64,000 nt of DNA from Paraburkholderia haematera (GCF_905220975.1 NZ_CAJNBK010000005.1:124001-188000), one strand, 5' to 3'; positions 26,825-36,221 are shown, counted from the first letter of the stretch. The notes: generated by a model from the sequence alone, not told the origin. Numbers and translations are program-made.

Positions 26825-27628
26825 ATGCAGCTTGAAGTAGCGGACGTTGCATTTCATCAGCGGCTTGGACGTCTGGTCGAAAAACTCGACGACAAACTGT
26901 TCTGGCATGCGCTGATCGACCTGTTGCGCAAAGTGGTCCACTTTGACAACTGGGTGGTGATGATCTTCTGGCCTAACGGGAAACCCCAGTTGATTGCGGA
27001 GATCCAGGCGCGCACGCCCCACGACGAACTGTTCAAAGGGTATTTGAATGGCGTTTATCTACTGGACCCTTTCTATCAATTCAGTCTCGGCGCGATCAGC
27101 CCGGGCGTGTATTGCCTCGACGAAGTGGCGCCCGATCATTTCCGGGAAACTGAATACTTTCGCCGCTATTTTTCAGTGAACGTGCTGGAGGATGAGGTGC
27201 AGTTCCTGGCCCCCCTGCCCGCGGGCGGAACGCTGTCGGTGTCGATGGGCAGCGAACGGCGCTTTAGTTCGACGGAAATCGGAACCCTTTGTCTTTACGG
27301 TGCGTGGTTGTTGCCGTTGATGTCCCATGCCCTGTCGGCACAGACCGCGGTGCTCCCCCCGCCGGCGAGTTCATCGGCGGGAAGTGACCGGCGCCTGCAC
27401 TTCGAACAGGCGTTGCGCAAGCGGTCCAATGCGTCGTTGACCCATCGGGAAATCGAAATCGCGCTGATGATTCTTGCCGGTCATTCAACCAAAAATATGG
27501 CAAGGCTACTTGGCGTGTCACCTGCCACCGCAAAGGTCCACCGGCGCAATCTTTACAGGAAGCTGGATATCTCATCCCAGGCGACGCTGTTCCTGCTCAT
27601 CATGGATGAAGAGCCGGAGGCGAGCTGA
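26825..27628 (+). CDS. LuxR-type transcriptional regulator
   Basis: A 267-residue protein. The C-terminal helix-turn-helix (about 202-260) reads LTHREIEIALMILAGHSTKNMARLLGVS, PATAKVHRRNLYRKLDI. The N-terminal ~180 residues are a sensor-like domain without a receiver aspartate, so it is not a NarL response regulator; its ligand is unknown. It is divergent from the DmpA-type peptidase/PotF-like operon with a 156-bp shared promoter region, so it is its likely regulator. The start is ATG at 26825, overlapping no other gene. Confidence 0.85.
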   Translation: MQLEVADVAFHQRLGRLVEKLDDKLFWHALIDLLRKVVHFDNWVVMIFWPNGKPQLIAEIQARTPHDELFKGYLNGVYLLDPFYQFSLGAISPGVYCLDEVAPDHFRETEYFRRYFSVNVLEDEVQFLAPLPAGGTLSVSMGSERRFSSTEIGTLCLYGAWLLPLMSHALSAQTAVLPPPASSSAGSDRRLHFEQALRKRSNASLTHREIEIALMILAGHSTKNMARLLGVSPATAKVHRRNLYRKLDISSQATLFLLIMDEEPEAS

Positions 27629-27767
27629 GGCGAACCGGTTCTGACGCCCGCGGCGACCTCGAATGCGCCACGATGCCTTTTCGCACAGCGTAACCTTGCG
27701 ATTCTTTCATTGGGAATGCCGCAGGATGGAGTAACGTATTGGGGACTCAATTTTTCGCCAGGTCAAA

Positions 27768-30155
27768 ATGAGCTTTGAGGCGCTTATGTCCACGGACGCA
27801 GACACAATCACGGACGAACTTGTCGCGGGAATCGCGGATCGCATGGTCGAGGAAGGCCGGAAAGTTTCCCCAGTGACCATTTGGCCGGAGATTCCGGGCG
27901 GTTCGATCGTTGCCATTGCGGCGGCCGTGCAACGCTGGCGCGAAAGCCGGCAGCCGCTCGCGCCCCACGTGCAGGTCCAGGCCGGGTTGCCGGAGCACAT
28001 TGCCGAAACCATGATGAGTGCCGCGGACCGGCTCTGGATGGCAGCCCAAGGTGAGGCTGACCGGGCAGTCAGTCAGCACCTGAGTGCCTTGAACCAGCAT
28101 CTCGACGCTGTTCGCGCGGAGCGGGACGAGGCTTTTGTCGAGTATCAAAAGACGACCGAAGAAGTTGCAACCGGGCGCGAGCGGCACATTGCGCTCACGA
28201 ATGCGTTGAATGCTTCGGAGGAGGCGTCCACGCGCCTCGCAGCGGAACTCGCGACAGCGGCTGGCCGTGCCGAAGTTGCCGAGGCTCGCGTGGAGGAGCT
28301 GGCGCAACGTGTCTCGGTGGAAGAGGCCGCGCTGGAACACACGAAGGCGGAACTCGACGAGGAACGTCACGCGCGCGGCGAGTTGGCCGCCGCAGTCTCC
28401 GGCCAGAACGACCAGATCGCGCAAATGAAGCTTGAGCTCGACGAGGCGCGGCAGGAGATCACCTCGTTGGGCTACGACTGTCAGGCGAAGTCGGCCGAAG
28501 CGGATCGGGCATTGCAGGACGCCAGCGCGGCGTCATCGCGCGCGGATGCCGCTACGGCGCAGGCGAGCGAGAGCCTCGCGCGGGTCGCCGCGCTGGAAGC
28601 CGAGCGCGATGAGGCGCGTACTGCACTCGAAGCAGAGCGCCAGACGAGCGCAGCACGTCGTGAAGAGGCAGCGATTCAGTTTGATGAGTTGCAGCGCGTC
28701 AGCCGTGAACTGGAGGCGGCGCGGGAGCAGATCGGTGCTGCGACGCAAGCGAGCACAGCGGTGCGCGCTGAACTGGCTCAGGTTTCACAGGACGTGTCTG
28801 TCGCGAACGCGGAGCTGGCGCGTGTCTCGCAGGACTTGTCAGCCGCGCGGGAGCGGGCAGAGGCCGCCGAACATCGTGCGGAGGCGTCGGGGCAGCGCCT
28901 TGCAGAAGTCGAACAGGCAAAGTCGGCCGAAGCGGAGCGATGGTCGCAGGAGTTGAATGCGGCTTCATCCCGTGCTGACATCGCCACGGCGCAGGCGAAC
29001 GAGAACCTTGCGCGGGTCGCCGCGATTGAGGCTGAACGGGATGAGGCGCGCGCTGCACTCGCAGCGGAACGTCAGGCAAGTACAGCGCGGATCGAAGAAG
29101 CGTCGATTCAGTTCGACGAACTGCAGCGCGTCGGCCGTGAACTGGAGGCGGCGCGGGAGCAGGTCGGCGCCATGACTGAGGCGAAAGCGGCTGTGAGCGC
29201 TGAGTTGGCGCGGGTTTCGCAGAACGCTTCTGCTGTGAGCGCTGAACTGGCTCTGGTCTCGCAAGACGTGTCTGCCGCGCGGGAGCGGGCAGAGGCCGCC
29301 GAGCATCATGCGGCGACGTTGGGGCAACGCCTCGCAGAAGTCGAACAGGCGAAGTCGGCCGAAGCGGAACGATGGTCGCAGGAATCCAGCGCGGCATCAT
29401 CGCGCGCACAAGCTGCCACGGCGCAGGCGAACGAGAGCCTCGCGCGAGTCGCCTCGATTGAGGCCGAACTGCATGAGGCACGCGCCGCGCTCGAAGCCGA
29501 GCGCCAGACAAGCACCGCGCGGAGTGAGGAAGCGTCGACTCAGCGCAACGAACTGCAAGGCGTTGCGCGTGAGCTTGCAGAGGCGAGGGATCAGATCAGC
29601 GCCATGACCGCGGCGAGAACGGCCGCAATTGCCGAACTGGCCCAGGCGTCGCAGGATGCGTCTGCCGCGAAGGAGCGGGCAGACGCTGCCGAACAGCACG
29701 CGGCGGCTTTGGCGCAGCGCCTCGCAGAAGTCGAGAAGGCTCGCGCGGAGGACGCGCGACGTGGCCATCAACTTGTCAATCAAGCGGCCGAATCTGCAAC
29801 GGCGGAAGAGGTTGCCGAGTTACAACGCCAGATATCGGCTCAGGCCAAAACGCATGAGAAGGCCTTTAACGAGCTTCGCACGATTGCTGAACAGTGGGTG
29901 GCGCACGCGAAAGACCTTAAAGAACGACTCGGTTCGGCAAACGAAAAGTTATTGTTTATCGACTCACGCAGCACCGGAGAGGTGGCGCTTATCCGTAAGC
30001 TCTCGTCTGAACTTGAGCGCCTTAAGCCGGATAGTGAGTTGATATCCCGGGACATACAGCAAAAGCTTATTGGGGCGACGATGGCCGAGCGACTTTCGCA
30101 GAAGGGTTATCGGTATGACCCGACGACGGCGGTTATGTCGAAAGTGGAGCGGTGA
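27768..30155 (+). CDS. KfrA-like DNA-binding coiled-coil protein
   Basis: A 795-residue protein. The N-terminal ~110 residues match the KfrA N-terminal DNA-binding domain (VAGIADRMVEEGRKVSPVTIW, then AAAVQRWRESR). The rest is one long alpha-helical coiled coil rich in Ala, Glu and Arg with three 144-residue internal repeats. KfrA of IncP plasmids is an autorepressor with an extended tail. Chromosomal homologues this long may organise DNA or the cell pole; that is inference. No partition genes are nearby. It stands alone, convergent with the SDR gene. Confidence 0.82.
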   Translation: MSFEALMSTDADTITDELVAGIADRMVEEGRKVSPVTIWPEIPGGSIVAIAAAVQRWRESRQPLAPHVQVQAGLPEHIAETMMSAADRLWMAAQGEADRAVSQHLSALNQHLDAVRAERDEAFVEYQKTTEEVATGRERHIALTNALNASEEASTRLAAELATAAGRAEVAEARVEELAQRVSVEEAALEHTKAELDEERHARGELAAAVSGQNDQIAQMKLELDEARQEITSLGYDCQAKSAEADRALQDASAASSRADAATAQASESLARVAALEAERDEARTALEAERQTSAARREEAAIQFDELQRVSRELEAAREQIGAATQASTAVRAELAQVSQDVSVANAELARVSQDLSAARERAEAAEHRAEASGQRLAEVEQAKSAEAERWSQELNAASSRADIATAQANENLARVAAIEAERDEARAALAAERQASTARIEEASIQFDELQRVGRELEAAREQVGAMTEAKAAVSAELARVSQNASAVSAELALVSQDVSAARERAEAAEHHAATLGQRLAEVEQAKSAEAERWSQESSAASSRAQAATAQANESLARVASIEAELHEARAALEAERQTSTARSEEASTQRNELQGVARELAEARDQISAMTAARTAAIAELAQASQDASAAKERADAAEQHAAALAQRLAEVEKARAEDARRGHQLVNQAAESATAEEVAELQRQISAQAKTHEKAFNELRTIAEQWVAHAKDLKERLGSANEKLLFIDSRSTGEVALIRKLSSELERLKPDSELISRDIQQKLIGATMAERLSQKGYRYDPTTAVMSKVER
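28494..29750 (+). repeat. Three tandem 432-bp repeats in the kfrA-like gene
   Basis: Units begin at 28494, 28926 and 29358, exactly 432 bp (144 residues) apart; the third is slightly shorter. Each starts with an AEADRA/AEAERW-type segment, passes through SLARVA, EEASIQ-like and RELEAARE-like segments, and ends in a QRLAEVEQAKS-like segment. Several stretches remain nearly identical in DNA between units 1 and 2, suggesting fairly recent duplication or exchange. Confidence 0.88.
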
Positions 30156-30177
30156 TGTACGTGTGACTCGGTTCGAG

Positions 30178-30194
30178 CCGCGGTTTCGCCGCGG
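30178..30194. terminator. Small hairpin between convergent genes
   Basis: CCGCGG-TTTCG-CCGCGG between the kfrA-like gene and the convergent SDR gene. It lacks a T run. Confidence 0.4.
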
Positions 30195-30227
30195 GGTGAT
30201 GGGGCGATGGGGCGGCGGCCGATCCCC

Positions 30228-30932
30228 TCACCAGGGAACGACTCGTCCTAGATAGTCGAGGTAATGCAATCCAGAGCGCCCTTCATAGGCCTCGATCGTG
30301 TCGACCAGGTTCGGAATGCTTTCTTCGATGGTCAAGCGGGCCGTAGGACCGCCCATGTCTGTCTGGACCCATCCCGGTGCCATGATCAGGAGGCTCCGGG
30401 GATACTCGGCGCTACGCGCGGCGAAGGTGCGCATGAACATATTGAGTGCGGCCTTGCTCCCCCGGTAGACCTCATAATTCGCGTTAGTGGCATTGGTGAT
30501 ACTGCCTTGCCCTGAAGACATGACACCGATAGTCCCGGTTGGTGGAACAAGGCTTTGAAACGCCTCAATGACTCTCATCGGACTCAGTGAGTTCGTTACC
30601 ATCACGCGTACAAATTCTTCGGTCGAAACGTCCGCTATCGTTTCACGATCGTCGTTTTTGACACCTGCATTGACAAAAAGCACGTCGATACGTCGGCCTG
30701 CAAGGCGGTCGCGCAGGGCGGCGATCTGCTCTGGAATCGTGATGTCGACCGTTTCAACTTCGAGCGCACCGGCGGAGGCTTCCGCGACATGACGAAGCTT
30801 TTCTGTAGAGCCGGCTCGCCCGGTGGCAATGACTCGGTAGCCGCGCTTCAGATACTCCTCTACCATCGCAAACCCCAGGCCGCGAGATGCGCCGATGAGG
30901 AGAACGGTTTTCTGCGAAGACGCATTTTGCAT
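30228..30932 (-). CDS. Short-chain dehydrogenase/reductase
   Basis: A 234-residue Rossmann-fold SDR. Cofactor motif LIGASRGLGFAM (TGxxxGxG type), NAG near residue 89, a Ser before the active Tyr, and YRGSK for the Tyr-Lys pair. It resembles small SDRs of the C-factor/carbonyl reductase type and should use NAD(P)H; substrate unknown. AAGGA lies 6 bp before the ATG at 30932, so that start is preferred to the one at 30938. It is divergent from a LysR regulator that probably controls it. Confidence 0.88.
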   Translation of the reverse strand: MQNASSQKTVLLIGASRGLGFAMVEEYLKRGYRVIATGRAGSTEKLRHVAEASAGALEVETVDITIPEQIAALRDRLAGRRIDVLFVNAGVKNDDRETIADVSTEEFVRVMVTNSLSPMRVIEAFQSLVPPTGTIGVMSSGQGSITNATNANYEVYRGSKAALNMFMRTFAARSAEYPRSLLIMAPGWVQTDMGGPTARLTIEESIPNLVDTIEAYEGRSGLHYLDYLGRVVPW

Positions 30933-31048
30933 GAGCATTCCTTATAGACGAAGACGGTCTCGAGCCTGAAAGTAACGAGAGCGATCCTCTTTAGTGAGTC
31001 ATGCCAGCCAATATAGTGGTGCAGAAGGAGTGGCGGAAGGTGCAACGA

Positions 31049-31067
31049 ATGCAACTAATATATGCAT
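31049..31067. promoter_or_regulatory. LysR-type ATGCA-N9-TGCAT repeat
   Basis: Inverted pentamers separated by 9 bp in the SDR/LysR divergent region. The position argues that translation of the LysR gene starts further in, at 31107. Confidence 0.35.
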
Positions 31068-31106
31068 CAGACGCCAGATCTCGCTGCCACTTACTACGAC
31101 GAAGAC

Positions 31107-32036
31107 ATGCCTGAACCGGACCTCAATCTCCTTTTCGCACTCGACGCGTTGCTTACCGAAAAAAACGTGACACGTGCCGCCCGGGCATTGCAATTAAGTG
31201 CTTCTGCAATGAGCCGCACGCTTGCCCGACTTCGCGCTGCAACCGGCGACCCGTTGCTGGTCCGGGCAGGGCGCGATATGGTGTTGACGCCATACGCTGA
31301 AGGAATCCGTGAACGCACGCAAAATGCGGTTCATGAGGCGCGTGCCGTCCTTCGTCCGACCAGGGCGGAACCCGATTTCTCGATGTTGCGGCGAACCTTC
31401 ACCATTCGAGCCAACGACGGTTTTGTCGAAGCCTTCGGCTCGCCGCTGATTGCTGCGGCAACGGCGGTTGCGCCACACGTATGTTTGCGCTTTGCACCGA
31501 AACCCGATAAAACCGCGAAGCATCTGCGAGACGGTTCGGCTGACCTTGAGATTGGTGTGTTAGGTGAGATGGGTCCAGAGGTGCGCCTACAGGCGCTATT
31601 CCGGGATCGTTTTGTGGGTGTGGTCAGAAAGGGGCATCCGCTGGAACTTGACGGCCAGGTCAGCGCCGAACGGTACGTCGCTTTCGGTCACGTCGTCGCT
31701 TCACGACAAGGACGCATAAGCGGACCTGTCGATGAAGCGTTGGCGGTTTCAGGTCTTGAACGAACCATCGTGGCCGTGGTGCCGAGCTTTCCCGCGGCGC
31801 TGGCCGTGGCGCGAACTTCGGACCTGATAGCACTCGTGCCCGCATCGCTTCTGGGTAATCAAACAGAACCTCAGGCAAACGTTGCGGGCGTCACAACGTA
31901 TACCTTTGAACTGCCCGTGGCGACCGAGAGGATTACGGTGTCACAGATGTGGCATCCTCGTCTGGAGGTTGACCCGGTTCATCGCTGGCTCCGGCAACTC
32001 GTGCTATCGGTCTGTCGCCGACAGGTGCCGCTCTGA
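31107..32036 (+). CDS. LysR-family transcriptional regulator
   Basis: A 309-residue protein from the ATG at 31107 (MPEPDLNLLFALDALL, the canonical LysR start). The winged helix runs through VTRAARALQLSASAMSRTLARLR, and the C-terminal half is a periplasmic-binding-like effector domain. An in-frame ATG at 31062 would add 15 residues but lacks a ribosome site. It is divergent from the SDR gene and by LysR convention would regulate it. The effector is unknown. Confidence 0.88.
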   Translation: MPEPDLNLLFALDALLTEKNVTRAARALQLSASAMSRTLARLRAATGDPLLVRAGRDMVLTPYAEGIRERTQNAVHEARAVLRPTRAEPDFSMLRRTFTIRANDGFVEAFGSPLIAAATAVAPHVCLRFAPKPDKTAKHLRDGSADLEIGVLGEMGPEVRLQALFRDRFVGVVRKGHPLELDGQVSAERYVAFGHVVASRQGRISGPVDEALAVSGLERTIVAVVPSFPAALAVARTSDLIALVPASLLGNQTEPQANVAGVTTYTFELPVATERITVSQMWHPRLEVDPVHRWLRQLVLSVCRRQVPL

Positions 32037-32098
32037 ACAGCGGGGTTCAGGGGACCTTGTAAAATTTGCTTCGGCGGGGTACCGCACACCGGTGCCGT

Positions 32099-32233
32099 CT
32101 ATTTAGCTTCTTCTGCCGAGTTATGGATGGCCTGGCCACCCTTCGATATGTCCTCGCCGGCTCCAGCTATCGTGTTGCAGCCCGCAAGGAGAGCGGTACC
32201 GGCGATTAGAATCAAAGCAATGAGTCGAGTCAT
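32099..32233 (-). CDS. Entericidin-family small lipoprotein
   Basis: A 44-residue lipoprotein. A hydrophobic leader and lipobox LLAGC (Cys19) precede a short mature peptide NTIAGAGEDISKGGQAIHNSAEE, the entericidin A/B pattern. By family it is a membrane lipoprotein linked to stress-induced bacteriolysis or simply a small envelope lipoprotein. The ATG at 32233 is used; a longer reading frame upstream has no similarity. Confidence 0.85.
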   Translation of the reverse strand: MTRLIALILIAGTALLAGCNTIAGAGEDISKGGQAIHNSAEEAK

Positions 32234-32435
32234 GTTGGCTCCCCTGAGGAGTTGCTGGCGCCGGCAGCGGTGCCGATACCAGATGAGCATGAGTGCCGCG
32301 GATTCATCGGAGACCGCCGCATAAACCATGCTTGCATGACTAGCATTGTAAGCGAGAAGCGGGCCAGCGATGGCATCGGGCTTACATAGGGCTTGCGGTT
32401 CGAACCGCACCGATGCCGCCATTCCCTCGCGTCCC

Positions 32436-33545
32436 TCAGCTGTCGCCCTTTATGTGCACATTATCCTCAGTGTGGTATTGAGGATAATGAGTAATCAGCC
32501 CCCAGTTGTTGATGGCGTGCTTGCGCCCGTAGGCATTCATCGGTGAGTCGGGCGTGACGAAGACGGTCAGCGTGTTTTCTGCAGGGCCGTTGAACGGATG
32601 TACGCGCTCGTAGATTTCCATGGAGCGCTGCTTGCCCGCCCCTTTCGGCGGCTTCCCCTGAACGGAGGTGTTGGGCTTCGGGCCCGTGCCGTAAAAACCA
32701 ACGCCGACCTGCTTGCGTTGGTACAGATTGACCACGTATTTCGGATAGAGAATGACGCAGCGCCGGGTGGTATCCCATTGCACCGGCAGGTGATCGGGCA
32801 AGCTCTGCAGCGATTGGAGCGCGAGGCGCAGATCGCTATAGGCTTCGGTTCTCTTTTGTTGTGCTTGCTGCCTCGGCGGACCGCCCACCGTCGCGTTGAA
32901 CGCGGCCTCCGCGTCTGCACAGGCTGTGAGGTTCGGGCCGAGCAGCTTGCGCGTATTGGCGAGCGCGGTCGCCATCGCATTGTGAACCGCTTCCAGCGAA
33001 GCGTAGAACACCTCTTCTGAGGCGAAGCGCGAACTCACGCCGCTGGTGGGTGCCGGCTCGCCCTCAGGATCGAGCCCGGTGAGGAGCCGGTCTTTGAGCT
33101 GCTGATCGGTAAGGGACGGGTGATGCCGTGCCAGAACATGGCCGTGCTCGCCCTGGCGGGCCCTCACATGTGCGCGCACGCGGAGCGCCCTGACCCTCGG
33201 GCTGCGCAGTTCGTCCTCCAGACTCATGGTCGCAGGGGTCATGTTCATGTTCATGACATTGAGCCCGTTCATCGGCGGCGGAGGGGGAAACGGTGCGCCG
33301 TTGGGCGGCGGGTTCTGGTGCCGTGCGGCAACGCTCTGGCGAATGGCCAGGGCGCCCGGATCGTTGACGATCTGATCGGTGAGATTGCCGCCGCCTCCTC
33401 GTTGGCGCCCCAGGTTTTGAGGCGGAGGCCCGGGCGGAAGCGGAGGTTGTGGCGCTCCATTGTCATTGTCCGGCGCCGTCGACGCGTTCCCGGTTGTCAG
33501 CCAGTTGTAGAACTGCTGAGCGTAGCTAAAAAGTAGGTCCGACAT
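32436..33545 (-). CDS. Unknown proline-rich protein, possible secreted effector
   Basis: A 369-residue protein from the ATG at 33545 (MSDLLFSYAQQFYNWL, ribosome site GGGGGA). It has no signal peptide. Residues about 25-95 are Pro/Gln/Gly-rich and disordered-looking, with runs of five prolines. The C-terminal ~190 residues look folded and end with an aromatic, His/Tyr-rich stretch: VHPFNGPAENTLTVFV, INNWGLITHYPQYH, EDNVHIKG. I do not recognise the family. A disordered linker plus compact C-terminal domain resembles effectors delivered by secretion systems, but no immunity gene or secretion marker is adjacent. An open extension upstream to 33884 overlaps the kinase gene and is rejected. Confidence 0.6.
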   Translation of the reverse strand: MSDLLFSYAQQFYNWLTTGNASTAPDNDNGAPQPPLPPGPPPQNLGRQRGGGGNLTDQIVNDPGALAIRQSVAARHQNPPPNGAPFPPPPPMNGLNVMNMNMTPATMSLEDELRSPRVRALRVRAHVRARQGEHGHVLARHHPSLTDQQLKDRLLTGLDPEGEPAPTSGVSSRFASEEVFYASLEAVHNAMATALANTRKLLGPNLTACADAEAAFNATVGGPPRQQAQQKRTEAYSDLRLALQSLQSLPDHLPVQWDTTRRCVILYPKYVVNLYQRKQVGVGFYGTGPKPNTSVQGKPPKGAGKQRSMEIYERVHPFNGPAENTLTVFVTPDSPMNAYGRKHAINNWGLITHYPQYHTEDNVHIKGDS

Positions 33546-33693
33546 TCGACAATCCCCCAGAAACCGAAAGTTCCCGTGAGCGTAGGCGGGTGGCGTTTCC
33601 CAAACGTTTCCGCCGGACTGCCAGTCTGTTGTCAGCCGGACAACCCGTACCGGCAATGTTTCACCAAAGCATGGGTACGCATCCGCTAATCCC

Positions 33694-35616
33694 CTAACGG
33701 TGGCCCTCAGTTTCCGTTCGCGCCACCTCCATATCCAGCACGGTGACGCCGTCGGCGGATCGAATGCGAAGCGTCCCGCCAAGCCGCCTGGCACGCGCCT
33801 GCATGCTGCGCATACCGGTCCCGGGATGCTGCTGGATAGCGGCGGGATCGAAGCCGATTCCGTTGTCGCGAACGGCCAGTGCAAGTTCGCGCTCGTCGCT
33901 GCGCAGGTCGATCTCGACCTGGCTTGCCCGGCTGTGTCTGAAGACGTTGGTCAGGGCTTCCTGAAGAATCCGCATGACATCGATGCTCTTCGAGGCTGGC
34001 AGATAGCACTGGTCAAGACCGGCGATCAACCAGCGGCACTCGATACCGTGGCTTTCCAGCAGGCTTGTGAGACGGTGTCGCAGCGGACCGATCTGATCGG
34101 CGAGAGACGATTCGCCGAGCGCCTGGTTCGAGGCCGTATCGATAATGATGCGCAGATCGTCGCGCAGCTCTTTCAGAATCGACAGGAAGCGTCCGGACGG
34201 GATGCCATGGGGCGCGTGCTCGAGGGTGGCAATGCTGCTCACAAGCGTGCCGCCCAGCCCGTCATGGAGATCGTGGGCGAGATTGAGCCGTTCGTTGAGC
34301 CGGACATTGGCGACTTCGAGTTCGTGCTCGCGATGCAGCGTGTTCGCGAGTTCGGCCCTGGCTGCGTCGACCGTCGTATTCAACTCCTCGTTGAACCGCT
34401 CGATACGGCGCAGATTGGCGACGAAATTCCACGCCAGCACCAGCGCCATGCCGATCATCTGCAACTGCGAGGTGAGGGCGGTGTAGTAGCGATTGTCATC
34501 GAGGATGCCGAGGAACGTCAGCAGGTCATGCACGCCGGCCGCCAGGAAAATGGCGATGCAAATCGACAGGATGCGGTGATCGGTGCGACCGTGACGCCAC
34601 GCAAAGTAGAGAAAGACGAGGCACGTCGTGAAAAAGCTGCAGGCCTGCGCGATCGCCAGGACGGCGCGCGTCGCGCTCATATGGCTATGCGGCGTCGCGA
34701 GCATGGCGGCGGTGCCGACGGCCACGAGCACCCAGAGTACGGTCTCGAGGCGTGGCAAACGTCGCTCGCAAAAGCGTACGCAGAACATCGTGAAGGCGGC
34801 GCTGTACGTAATCAGCGCGATCGAGTTCGCACTTTCCCAGGCGTCGGTGCTTGCAAACGGCCACGGGCTCGTCACCAACTGGTTGAGCGCCACCCACCAC
34901 CACGTCAGCGACATCAAACTGAACCAGCCGTAAACGACTTCCTGTTGCCGCATCAGCCATAACGCGAAAAAGAAGCACCCGAGCGTGGCCGTCACGGCAA
35001 GGCTGGACAGTTGCAGATCGTGGCGCAGCCAGTAGTCGGTTTCGTAAAGACGCTCAAGCGTGTCGGGATCGCCTATCGAAACGTTGCCGAGTCCGGGCTG
35101 ATACTGCGAGAGCCCCGACACGCGTACGAGCAGCGTATTGGCGCCCTCCCGCAGCAACGGTGGGCTCAAGACCCGGTAGCGCGGTTCGTTCCAGGCCCGC
35201 GTCAACGGTTCAACCAGTTGCCGGTCGCGCACCAGCAAGCTGCCGTTGAGATAGATCGCGCCGGCCATGTTCAGATAGTCGAGCATCAGCGCGACAGGAT
35301 GAGTCACGTCGGCCTGCTGCCACGAGAGCCGGTACCAGACGACGCCATCGAACTCGGGCCAGCGTGAAGACCAGTCGTCGGGCAGCGATACCGGGATCCA
35401 GCCTGCCGATGGCGGACTATCGGCCTGCCAGTCCGAGCGAGCCGCTTCGATGCGTAGATGCGTGAGGGTGTCGGCGTGCGCCGGCACGGCGGCCGCGATG
35501 CCGGTGTGGAGCGCGAGGGTCCAGATCAGGGCAACAAGCCATGCGTACGTGCTTCGAATACGGCCTGAGTACGCGAGTTGACCGCCAGTTTCTTGTAGAT
35601 GTTCTTGACGTGACAT
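33694..35616 (-). CDS. 7TM-type sensor histidine kinase (NarX/DesK class)
   Basis: A 640-residue kinase. An N-terminal exported beta-rich region (about 45-200, with WYRLSWQQADV and GAIYLNGSLL, like a carbohydrate-binding jelly roll/7TMR-DISM extracellular domain) is followed by seven hydrophobic segments (about 205-400). Then come a coiled coil, the HisKA_3 box LAHDLHDGLGG with the phosphorylated His, and an HATPase with RILQEALTNVFRHS and DNGIGFDP. It pairs with the NarL-type regulator just upstream. The start at 35616 overlaps that gene by 91 bp and is uncertain. Confidence 0.85.
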   Translation of the reverse strand: MSRQEHLQETGGQLAYSGRIRSTYAWLVALIWTLALHTGIAAAVPAHADTLTHLRIEAARSDWQADSPPSAGWIPVSLPDDWSSRWPEFDGVVWYRLSWQQADVTHPVALMLDYLNMAGAIYLNGSLLVRDRQLVEPLTRAWNEPRYRVLSPPLLREGANTLLVRVSGLSQYQPGLGNVSIGDPDTLERLYETDYWLRHDLQLSSLAVTATLGCFFFALWLMRQQEVVYGWFSLMSLTWWWVALNQLVTSPWPFASTDAWESANSIALITYSAAFTMFCVRFCERRLPRLETVLWVLVAVGTAAMLATPHSHMSATRAVLAIAQACSFFTTCLVFLYFAWRHGRTDHRILSICIAIFLAAGVHDLLTFLGILDDNRYYTALTSQLQMIGMALVLAWNFVANLRRIERFNEELNTTVDAARAELANTLHREHELEVANVRLNERLNLAHDLHDGLGGTLVSSIATLEHAPHGIPSGRFLSILKELRDDLRIIIDTASNQALGESSLADQIGPLRHRLTSLLESHGIECRWLIAGLDQCYLPASKSIDVMRILQEALTNVFRHSRASQVEIDLRSDERELALAVRDNGIGFDPAAIQQHPGTGMRSMQARARRLGGTLRIRSADGVTVLDMEVARTETEGHR

Positions 35617-36221
35617 TCGACCGTTAGCCTGGACAGGGAAAGCACTTCGGAAATCTCGCGATTGGTGAGCCCTTTGCTGACCAGCACCAGGATTTCGACT
35701 TCCCTCGGACTGAGCGGCGAGAGTGTCGGTGGCTTGGCATGGGTTACGCTGGCCCGCCTGACCAGGCCGCTCAGATCGAGGATGCGCCTCGCAACGAACG
35801 GGTCGATCGGGGCGCCGCCCCGCAGCGCGCTGCGAATCGACATCGCGATTTCAACGTCGTCGCGTTCCTTGAGCAGGTAGCCCGTCGCGCCGGCCTGGAG
35901 GGCGGTCACGATGACCTGCTCGGTGCTCCACGCGGAGATTACCAGAATCGGCAATGCCTCATCCCGCCCATGCAAGGCGCGTATCAGGTCGATGCCGTTG
36001 CCGTCCGGCAGGCCGACGTCGACCAGTACCATCGCGAACGGATGGTCGGCTAGCCGCGCATCGGCTTCGGCAATGCTGCCCGCGAAGGACAGGATGTCGT
36101 CCGCGTAACCCAGGGTGGCGAGAATCGCGCGTAGCCGGACCTGCATCGGCGGTTCGTCCTCGACGATCAGGAGCGGACCGGGCAGCACGGATTCGAAGGC
36201 GTCGGACGAAGGTTGCGCCAT
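35526..36221 (-). CDS. NarL/FixJ-family response regulator
   Basis: A 231-residue regulator from the ATG at 36221 (MAQPSSDAFES). The receiver has LLIVEDEPPMQ, phosphoacceptor Asp in VLVDVGLPDGNG and KERDD after the conserved Lys. The C-terminal LuxR-type HTH reads LSPREVEILVLVSKGLTNREISEVLSL then VECHVKNIYKKL. It is encoded just ahead of its kinase and overlaps it, indicating coupled expression. The more distal in-frame start at 36359 is not supported by family length. Confidence 0.88.
   Translation of the reverse strand: MAQPSSDAFESVLPGPLLIVEDEPPMQVRLRAILATLGYADDILSFAGSIAEADARLADHPFAMVLVDVGLPDGNGIDLIRALHGRDEALPILVISAWSTEQVIVTALQAGATGYLLKERDDVEIAMSIRSALRGGAPIDPFVARRILDLSGLVRRASVTHAKPPTLSPLSPREVEILVLVSKGLTNREISEVLSLSRLTVECHVKNIYKKLAVNSRTQAVFEARTHGLLP

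Noticed and set aside
28699..29511. Pro/Arg-rich frame opposite the kfrA-like repeats
   Set aside because: Its internal repeats merely mirror the 432-bp units; no start signal or family.
33700..34962. Long plus-strand frame opposite the sensor kinase
   Set aside because: The minus strand carries clear kinase motifs; the plus frame shows only low-complexity Arg/Glu/His composition.
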